NCBI RefSeq assembly: GCF_901709675.1
Contig: NC_051104.1
Location: 6,929,501-6,993,500 of the forward strand
Reading direction: 5' to 3'
Source of the DNA: Syngnathus acus
Taxonomy: Eukaryota; Chordata; Actinopteri; Syngnathiformes; Syngnathidae
Length of the DNA: 64,000 bases
Positions 60,201 through 64,000 of this stretch are shown piece after piece. The translations under genes were made by a program, and so were the position numbers. The notes under the pieces were generated by a model that worked only from the letters and a program-made list of their open reading frames with translations, did no database searches and was not told where the DNA came from. Position 1 is the stretch's first letter. Each line of letters opens with the position of its first letter.

Positions 60201-61660
60201 TTGGAGGAGCTGCTGGCACTGCCCTTCAGGAAGGCAAAGCCTGCCTGGAGGGACTCGGCATTCTCCCCACTACTGTGAAAAGCGTTCCACAAGCCACGGA
60301 GCCCGGTGTCTGGCCCGAGGAAGTTGGCAGGTGTGGGAAAGTGGGATAGCACAGATACAGGGGTTTTTTTTGGTTCCAGAAAGCTTATAAGAGGTTCTTT
60401 GTCCTTGCCGATGCCCTGTATGATAGCAGAAACACGCTTGTTGCTCAGCAGCTTCTGCTCCTGCTCATTCAGGGTCATACGGTGGTCATGGACAGCATGT
60501 GTCACAAATGACCGGCTATAGCCAAATGAGAGCCTGCACAGGAAACACATGAGCACTGGCTTTCGCCGCCCGTCGGCCACACAGCCCTCAAATTTGGATA
60601 AGTCCACATTGTTGGGGACATCTTTGGACACACAGGAGTTTTTGGCTGCACCGTCCCCCGTCAAATAGTCTTTGTCATTCTTGTGGCGGAGGTCATAAAC
60701 ACGAAAACTGTGCAACACAGGACTAGCGCCAGCCCGCCCTCCAGTTGAGGTATTTGATATGGAGGGGGGGTCGGCCACCAACGATTTACTTCCCAAGGAT
60801 GATGCGATGTGGAAGGAGTTAATGATCTGGGGAAAGAAGGACATGGGTGCAGCAGGCTGCTCCAACCGCTCCACCCCTTGACCCAGACCACTTTGGCCAG
60901 TGGCAGTCTGGGCGTTAGGGAAAGTCTGGGAGGATAGCAGGCCCCTGAAGTGGAGAGCCCCGGGGAGCTCTTCCTGGTTGCCACGCTGCTCTTTGGAGTC
61001 CTCCACGATGAAGGCAGAGCCATCCGGCTGGTAGATGATCTCACCGCACAGGTTCTCCACATCGCTCTCCTCTTCCATCTCGCTGTTTATTTCCCCTCCA
61101 TCGACCGCACACCCCACACGCTCTCCATCGTCTTCACTCTCCTCCCCTACCATGCCTTCGATCTCGTCAACATCTTCGTGACCTCCGGTGGTAGGCAGTC
61201 GGCCGTTGGGGCAGTGGTGCTCCATATATTTTTGTAAACTGGAGAAGGAGCCGGAACATTCGTTGCAAGGGATCTCCTTTGCCGGTGCCACGGGAGATGT
61301 GGCAGGGGCAGAACAGTCTGAACCCAAAGCTGCTCCTCCTCCTCCTGGTAAAGTCCCAGTAACAATCCCTTTGTTACCGGTTGTAAAGCTTTCTCTCCGA
61401 CTCTGTTCTGCAATAGAGTCAATGGTTGCACTGACAGAGGTGAGGCTGGATGTGGACCTCAGTGGACTGACAGTAGGCTCTCCAAGGCCATTCTCCATCT
61501 CTCTGGCTACAGGTGACGTTTGGTTGTTATTGGCATTGTTGCTGATGGCGACACCAGTCTCCATGGCCACAACGGAGTTGTCCTCAGCAGCACTGAGCCT
61601 CTGGCCACCATGTTCCTGCTGCCGTGACGAGACCATAGGGGGAGAGTCACAAGTTGCCAT
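13074..61660 (-). CDS. zfhx4: zfhx4: zinc finger homeobox 4 transcription factor, 11 coding exons
   Basis: Spliced coding sequence in transcript order: 61660-59174, 59031-58819, 58709-58415, 57144-56603, 44265-44031, 27599-27501, 22283-22150, 21163-20963, 20718-20601, 20493-15109, 14635-13074. All introns are GT-AG and all junction phases agree (0,0,1,0,1,1,0,0,1,1), giving 3756 residues plus TAG. The family consists of nuclear sequence-specific regulators active in neural, muscle and craniofacial development. The predicted protein has C2H2 fingers throughout, Gln- and Pro-rich linkers and four homeodomains at about residues 2261-2320, 2358-2417, 2723-2782 and 3037-3096. Orthology to ZFHX4 rather than ZFHX3 rests on recalled diagnostic blocks: TCDSPP at the start, [30 protein letters not shown] and the terminal IRMDMFSV. 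An additional small exon inside the 16-kb intron cannot be excluded, because human ZFHX4 has somewhat more sequence at that point. Confidence 0.93.
14636..15108 (-). other. zfhx4: zfhx4 intron 10 (473 bases)
   Basis: This AT-rich intron runs from the strong donor gtgagt at 15108 to a tandem acceptor at 14637-14630. I see no repeat or gene inside it. Confidence 0.85.
15109..20493 (-). CDS. zfhx4: zfhx4 coding exon 10 (5.4 kb; zinc fingers and all four homeodomains, residues 1442-3237)
   Basis: The acceptor cttgaag|GAAACTC at 20494 and donor CCTG|gtgagt at 15108 bound the exon. Fingers begin at YRCNHC (about residue 1521) and TMCSLC, followed by YKCTVC, FKCNIC, LECGMC, YQCKKC, YQCDQC, KKCPFC and ECTLC. 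The homeodomains lie at 18037-17858, 17746-17567, 16651-16472 and 15709-15530. All keep W48, F49 and N51. The first has Arg at position 50 (WFRN) while the other three have Gln (WFQN). A run of 16 Gln (19007-19054) and a run of 16 Pro (18404-18451) lie before homeodomain 1. The conserved block [23 protein letters not shown] precedes the LECGMC finger. A single exon of this size is characteristic of vertebrate ZFHX3/4. Confidence 0.96.
20601..20718 (-). CDS. zfhx4: zfhx4 coding exon 9 (linker, residues 1403-1442)
   Basis: The acceptor ttgatag|GTTGTTGG at 20719 and donor CAAG|gtaaac at 20600 define a 118-base exon encoding a Ser/Asp-rich linker ([12 protein letters not shown], then [13 protein letters not shown]). 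ZFHX3 carries an extra zinc finger (CWKKGC...H, recalled) between this point and the next RCNHC finger. No such finger is present here, which supports the ZFHX4 assignment. The phase is 1 at the 3' end, with Gly1442 split. Confidence 0.85.
20963..21163 (-). CDS. zfhx4: zfhx4 coding exon 8 (two zinc fingers, residues 1336-1402)
   Basis: The acceptor cttctag|GTTCAGCAG at 21164 and strong donor ACG|gtaagt at 20962 enclose 67 codons. Two C2H2 units are visible: [24 protein letters not shown] and [24 protein letters not shown]. The nearly invariant family signature [13 protein letters not shown] follows. Both flanking junctions are phase 0. No unusual feature is seen. Confidence 0.93.
21164..22149 (-). 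other. zfhx4: zfhx4 intron 7 (986 bases) with a repeat relic
   Basis: The donor is gtaccg at 22149 and the acceptor cttctag at 21164. Apart from the degenerate interspersed repeat at about 21640-21836 I see nothing in it. Confidence 0.85.
21640..21836 (+). mobile_element. Degenerate teleost interspersed repeat (CAGGGTC...GGCAG type)
   Basis: The stretch containing tttattctgttcagggtca, ggagtgtatcccaactgact, gggtgaaaggcagac and gattggcagtcaat strongly resembles a very common fish interspersed repeat remembered as 'CTTATCCTGTTCAGGGTCACGG ... CTGGAGCCTATCCCAGCTGAC ... GGCGAAAGGC'. This copy has many substitutions and no coding capacity. I infer a non-autonomous element, but its class cannot be fixed without a repeat library. 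Confidence 0.6.
22150..22283 (-). CDS. zfhx4: zfhx4 coding exon 7 (Ser/Pro linker, residues 1291-1335)
   Basis: This exon encodes [17 protein letters not shown], then a Pro/Lys stretch [17 protein letters not shown], a basic disordered linker ahead of a finger pair. The counterpart in ZFHX3 and ZFHX4 also has an S-K-R-x-K motif here. The acceptor region reads atttAAGGAG|TG, a tandem acceptor: the usual AAG gives Arg-Val-Asn, while the next GAG would give Leu-Asn, three bases shorter. The donor CAG|gtaccg departs from consensus at +4 to +6. The phase is 0 at the 3' end and fits the next exon exactly. Confidence 0.82.
22284..27500 (-). other. zfhx4: zfhx4 intron 6 (5.2 kb)
   Basis: No coding exon is recognised inside. 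It contains G13 (22734-22746) and C12 (22954-22965) homopolymers, a polypurine stretch at about 23279-23328, and a GA/GATA-rich tract at 26100-26445. A complex, non-repetitive block spans about 23600-24100. Open frames on both strands in that block have no family resemblance. Confidence 0.8.
26101..26445. repeat. GA/GATA-rich polypurine tract (about 345 bases)
   Basis: The + strand is almost entirely A, G and occasional T in units such as GAGA, GATAGA and GAAATAGA. It includes pure (GA)13 at 26125-26150 and ends in GATG/GATA/GACA units (26405-26446). It opens long meaningless frames of Ser/Leu/Tyr on the minus strand. Such tracts can form triplex DNA. Confidence 0.93.
27501..27599 (-). CDS. 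zfhx4: zfhx4 coding exon 6 (short acidic linker, residues 1258-1291)
   Basis: The acceptor gcattttcag|AGGAGAAC at 27600 and donor GAGC|gtgagt at 27500 bound a 99-base exon that keeps phase 1 on both sides. It encodes a poorly conserved, disordered linker, [13 protein letters not shown] followed by [15 protein letters not shown]. The same position in human ZFHX4 is an acidic Glu/Asp/Ser linker, so the assignment rests on order, phase and composition, not on a domain. Because it is a multiple of three, skipping it would leave the frame intact. Confidence 0.75.
29291..29328. repeat. TG dinucleotide microsatellite
   Basis: (TG)n has a single A interruption near its middle. It is followed within 70 to 240 bases by further TG and CA arrays, so this 300-base neighbourhood is unusually repeat-dense. 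Confidence 0.95.
30594..30680. repeat. Compound TG / TA / GA microsatellite
   Basis: A TG-rich lead (30594-30620) passes into alternating TA (30628-30658) and then GA (30660-30675). Alternating purine-pyrimidine TG and TA blocks can adopt left-handed or cruciform forms. It is expected to be length-variable. Confidence 0.93.
31439..32099 (-). mobile_element. 5'-truncated L2-type LINE fragment (3' end of ORF2 plus tail)
   Basis: The minus strand encodes FLRKLRRAG followed by [80 protein letters not shown] and AVRILNSL, with TAG at 31697-31695. This is the C-terminal end of the reverse transcriptase protein of L2/CR1-clade LINEs common in teleosts. A 3' region follows and ends in a short GACTTT tandem tail (31439-31457). 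The 5' end is lost at about 32100, where an in-frame stop appears. The surviving frame is intact for at least 128 codons, so insertion is fairly recent. Strand is the same as zfhx4. Confidence 0.88.
35341..35369. repeat. CA dinucleotide microsatellite
   Basis: Uninterrupted (CA)14-15 on the + strand in zfhx4 intron 5, followed by shorter CA clusters. Confidence 0.96.
39707..39732. repeat. C26 homopolymer
   Basis: Twenty-six consecutive C on the + strand (G on the transcript strand). A run this long is rare, prone to slippage and sequencing error, and able to form a G-quadruplex on the transcript strand. Confidence 0.9.
43513..43540. repeat. TG dinucleotide microsatellite
   Basis: (TG)14 on the + strand, about 490 bases downstream of the solitary coding exon 5 in transcript orientation. 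More TG arrays follow at 43632-43650, 43659-43671 and 43985-44001, the last only 30 bases from the exon 5 donor. Confidence 0.95.
44031..44265 (-). CDS. zfhx4: zfhx4 coding exon 5 (residues 1180-1258), isolated between two giant introns
   Basis: The acceptor tcaacag|CACTTGCAC at 44266 follows a polypyrimidine tract and gives [17 protein letters not shown], aligned with the family (KHLQKQEGAVNPES in human as recalled). A C2H2 finger follows: [25 protein letters not shown], then [12 protein letters not shown] and an acidic stretch leading to HVKECPSGQ. The donor CAAG|gtctgt is weak, in phase 1. The exon is 235 bases and strongly G/C-ending in codon use. It sits alone, 12.3 kb from the previous exon and 16.4 kb from the next. 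The reading frame would continue into TG-repeat intron sequence, so the donor call depends on family length and phase. Confidence 0.88.
48197..48224. repeat. A28 homopolymer
   Basis: Twenty-eight consecutive A on the + strand. The flanks show no recognisable SINE or LINE body, so it may be a simple slippage product. Confidence 0.9.
53816..53862. repeat. GACA/GGAC tetranucleotide array
   Basis: Units of GACA, then diverged GGCA and GGAC units, on the + strand. GACA arrays belong to the GATA/GACA simple-repeat class seen across vertebrates. The array is short and imperfect here. Confidence 0.85.
56603..57144 (-). CDS. zfhx4: zfhx4 coding exon 4 (residues 999-1179)
   Basis: The acceptor ctttgtag|TGAACAG at 57145 gives the junction G-L-V-N-S, matching the family. 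The exon encodes [15 protein letters not shown], a Ser-rich spacer, then fingers starting near Cys1054 (YQCAVC, lacking a clear last His as in the family), Cys1093 ([19 protein letters not shown]) and Cys1149 ([19 protein letters not shown]). [17 protein letters not shown] lies between the last two. The donor AAG|gtaaaa ends it in phase 0 after RLYK. Its codons are visibly rich in G/C at third positions compared with the large homeodomain exon. Confidence 0.93.
57145..58414 (-). other. zfhx4: zfhx4 intron 3 (1.27 kb)
   Basis: The donor is gtgagt at 58414 and the acceptor ctttgtag at 57145. A short TG cluster lies at 57950-57964 and the rest is unremarkable. No exon or gene is seen. Confidence 0.85.
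58415..58709 (-). CDS. zfhx4: zfhx4 coding exon 3 (residues 901-999)
   Basis: The acceptor cctacag|GTTTGC at 58710 completes the finger as [23 protein letters not shown]. The exon continues through the conserved helical stretch [16 protein letters not shown] and the block [15 protein letters not shown], both hallmarks of ZFHX3/ZFHX4. A glycine run (PGGGGGP) interrupts the ENP...MINPFQLD region that is shorter in mammals as I recall it. The donor CTTG|gtgagt at 58414 is strong and in phase 1, so Val999 is split across the junction. The upstream intron is 109 bases. Confidence 0.92.
58819..59031 (-). CDS. zfhx4: zfhx4 coding exon 2 (residues 830-900)
   Basis: The acceptor ttttag|GTATGC at 59032 restores the finger begun in the previous exon, giving [23 protein letters not shown]. 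The exon then encodes a Gly/Ser/Pro-rich spacer and enters the next finger at WRCE before the donor GAG|gtaagc. It is 213 bases, exactly 71 codons, phase 0 at both ends, so skipping it would keep frame and join two half-fingers into one. The preceding intron is only 142 bases. The residues are those of the vertebrate ZFHX3/4 family, with the spacer ([15 protein letters not shown]...) more divergent. Confidence 0.93.
59174..61660 (-). CDS. zfhx4: zfhx4 coding exon 1 (N-terminal region, residues 1-829)
   Basis: The start is the ATG at 61660-61658, reading MATCDSPPM, which matches the vertebrate ZFHX4 N-terminus. An in-frame TGA at 61684-61682 lies 21 bases upstream, so only a GTG codon could extend it. 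The exon carries a C2H2-like finger from Cys132 (PCNEC...HHC), an acidic block ending in ESDVENL, the [19 protein letters not shown] and VYDLRHK blocks, a finger from about Cys372 (MCFLC...H), an acidic Ser/Glu-rich stretch, a repeated TPG linker, and fingers from Cys742 (ECPKC) and Cys773 (LKCPKC). It ends within a further finger at FRCE. The donor at 59173 reads GAG|gtctgt, a weak match to consensus, in phase 0. Its boundary with the next exon is fixed by protein continuity (CE|VC). Confidence 0.93.
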
Positions 61661-61706
61661 GGCGTCCACTACATAGGGATCTCATCTCATCCAGCCTAGC
61701 AGGGAC
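61661..61706 (-). other. zfhx4: zfhx4 5' UTR portion of the first coding exon
   Basis: The polypyrimidine tract and acceptor ctctctacttttctcag at about 61723-61707 mark the start of the exon, 46 bases ahead of the ATG. An in-frame TGA lies in this leader. Family genes have at least one upstream non-coding exon, so the transcription start is probably beyond 61707 and possibly outside the window. I see no clear promoter in the remaining 2.3 kb. Confidence 0.7.
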
Positions 61707-64000
61707 CTGAGAAAAGTAGAGAGGAAAACATAGAGGTAAGTGAAGAAAATCTTTGACATTCGTCAAAAGTTACAAATGAGAAACATTAGCACTTTGTTTT
61801 AACTTGCTACAGCACCAGCATCGTGTAAATGAGCTGACATTAAAACAAAGCTTTAAAGGGCTAGGTTGACCTTCACCCCCATCCACCTGCTGCTCCATTC
61901 TAACTCGCTTTTGCCACTCTCTCCCTGCCGCACAACAAAGCTACAAAGCAATTAGAGGATTAATCCGTACCAATCCAAGGCCAAACAAAGCCAGTAGGAG
62001 GGACAGTGAAAGCGTGAGGAATGAAATCAAACGTGTGTATGTTTGTGGGTGAGTGCATGCACTATATAATCAGGTCTAATCTGAAATATCCAAGAGATGA
62101 TTCCATGGAGACTAGTGATAGATTAAAAGAGAGAAAATTGCTTTCATTCTCTGTGTCTCACTCAGGTTCTGCCGTTTTATACAGTCTGTAAGATTAAAGG
62201 GAAAATAGGAATAATATGAGTATGAATCATCTTGGGTTTTTTCGGCTATGTTTTGAGCCATGGCAAAAAGTTGAGCCTATTCCATACAAAGATGTACTCG
62301 TGATGTTTTATTTAAAAAATTCAAATTGCGGTTCGGATATACGGGAAACAAAACTTTCTCGCACGGACTCCCATTTCACACATCTTTATATATGAAGACA
62401 CCCTTGTAATTGTAGATAAATTAGAAACAACAAGCTTTACCTTCTAAGCTAGCCACAAGTTAAAACAGGCCATAATTGTCTGTTATGTCACAGGAATGCA
62501 TGACGTTATCACACCATGTTGGGCTTTTTTTTTTAAATAATGGTTTGAGATGCACTCATGATAATATTCCTCAAAAGGACACCGGATAGGACAACCTGCA
62601 TTAGCTGCTATGAAACATACCATGTATTATGTCAAATAGAAAATTGAGAAATACATGAAATAAAATACATTCATGCACTTAAATCACTGACATGGTAATA
62701 TAAAATCAGTTTGTTTTCTTGACAAGCTTTGTGTCAAACTGTTGCAAGCAAAACATACGCTTTGCTATTTTGCAACTCCAACCGCTTAAGTTATAACTCA
62801 AACATAAAATGAATGTATCACTTTTAAATGCGGACTTATGTCTGCAGGATAAGCCAATGTGTTTTTGATCATTTGGTAGCATACATTGCCTACAGCCTAT
62901 AACCACTGTCTATTGGCATTCTCTAAAAGCGACAATTATAAAACATCTGCATGTCTTGTATTGTATTAGTTGTATATAGCATGATGAATATATGCAGTAT
63001 CCCTGGTTGATTAATGGCAAAAGAAACAAACGACCACTGCTTTTTTTTTTTTTTTAATTAAGCGTGTCCCCATGCTCTCACATACACACACATTCAGTCC
63101 GGCACAATCAGGTAATTAAAGTGACAAATCAGATCCAGTGAGAAACAAATAATAAGGCAGACATTTTAGCCTTGAGCACCACATGTTCTAATAGGAGAGA
63201 GGGGCTCAATGACTCTTGGCCGCATTGGTTTTCTTCTCTACAAGCCCATCCCATCTATCTGCCTTTCAGTATTTATCTGAGATGTCTAAAGCAGTTTTTT
63301 TCCACGCCCCAATTTGTCGAGCTCTTCTCTTCTTTCACTTTGGTTCTTTAATCACAAGAGAAGTCACTCACTTTTCCTATTTTAGATATAAGAGAAAACA
63401 AACAAACATGGCAAACGTGTTTTCATAAAAGTTGGCAAATGGATCTGGTCTGTGTTTGTTATGAGGCCTGTCATAAATCACATCATGTGACCAAAGCCCA
63501 AACCCCCCAAAAAAACCAAGACAACAGTGAATTTCAGACTAAACAAACTGAGCTCCTGTTGAAGTCACAGTCATCTCCGGCTTTTGTCTTCCTGTCACAC
63601 TATCACGCGTAAGTCGCAGTCTCAGCCAGTGACACATAAAACCTGTAATTACAGTGACGCCATACTGTCACCTCTGCATTTGTAGGCATTTGTTTTAAGC
63701 CCAAATTGTCTATTTCCAACTGTAACCACTGTGGTGCACACTTATGAAGACAGGTGATTTCTGCAAATGTGCTTTTTGATGATGCATCTTCCCACCATTT
63801 GGTCTAACCAGTTCATTTGAATGCATGTGAATCTTTCTATTCAAAAGTCAAAGGAGTAGCCATATAGGCACTCTTTGAGGTCTCCCAGAAGGTCATCCTT
63901 TCTCACCATGTGGCCCCTCAGTCAAGCACCAAATCTTCTATCAAAATGTCAGCTAGCGTTAGCCAAAGACAAAGGCCGAGGTTGCTGTGAAAAGCTGTGC
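61707..64000 (-). other. zfhx4: Non-coding region upstream of the first coding exon (probable 5' intron)
   Basis: An acceptor site at 61707 implies that a donor and a non-coding exon lie further upstream. I found no convincing CpG-rich promoter, exon or other gene in these 2.3 kb. The sequence is AT-rich with short poly-T runs (62525-62534, 63041-63055). Confidence 0.6.

Noticed and set aside
13074-61660. Assignment as zfhx3 instead of zfhx4
   Set aside because: The N-terminus, [30 protein letters not shown] and C-terminal IRMDMFSV blocks match ZFHX4 as recalled, and the ZFHX3-specific CWKKGC finger and Gly-rich C-terminal insert are missing.

Overview
This window comes from a vertebrate nuclear genome, almost certainly a ray-finned (probably percomorph) fish. 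The coding sequence is split by GT-AG introns. The non-coding DNA is full of CA/TG, GA, TCCA and TA microsatellites, and it holds a 5'-truncated L2-type LINE fragment of a kind typical of teleosts. The species cannot be determined from the sequence alone.

One gene fills the window: the orthologue of ZFHX4, a giant transcription factor with four homeodomains and many C2H2 zinc fingers. It lies on the minus strand. I rebuilt eleven coding exons (61660 down to 13074) by matching splice sites, reading phase and family landmarks. All ten splice junctions keep the frame, giving a predicted protein of 3756 residues; human ZFHX4 is about 3,570-3,620. ZFHX4 is preferred over ZFHX3 because of the N-terminus (M-x-TCDSPP), the [10 protein letters not shown] and VYDLRHK blocks, the TPGTPG linker, the [20 protein letters not shown] block, the C-terminal IRMDMFSV, and the lack of an extra zinc finger present in ZFHX3.

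Layout from high to low coordinates: 64000-61707 is upstream non-coding sequence, probably the end of a 5' intron. The 5' coding exons cluster at 61706-56603. A solitary exon at 44265-44031 is isolated by introns of 12.3 kb and 16.4 kb. Small linker exons follow at 27599-27501 and 22283-22150. The 3' cluster runs from 21163 to 13074 and includes a 5.4-kb exon carrying all four homeodomains. A 3' UTR of about 2.6 kb ends near a polyadenylation signal at 10455-10460. Positions 1 to about 10435 are downstream intergenic DNA with no gene I can support.

No second protein gene, tRNA, rRNA or CRISPR array was found. I did not find an undescribed multi-gene system. The more interesting points concern zfhx4 itself: two in-frame tandem splice acceptors, repeated zinc-finger-splitting intron positions, low-complexity Gln/Pro runs, weak donor sites, a GC-rich isolated exon and candidate 3' UTR Pumilio sites. 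Several non-repetitive intronic and downstream blocks are candidate conserved regulatory elements that need a cross-species alignment to test.
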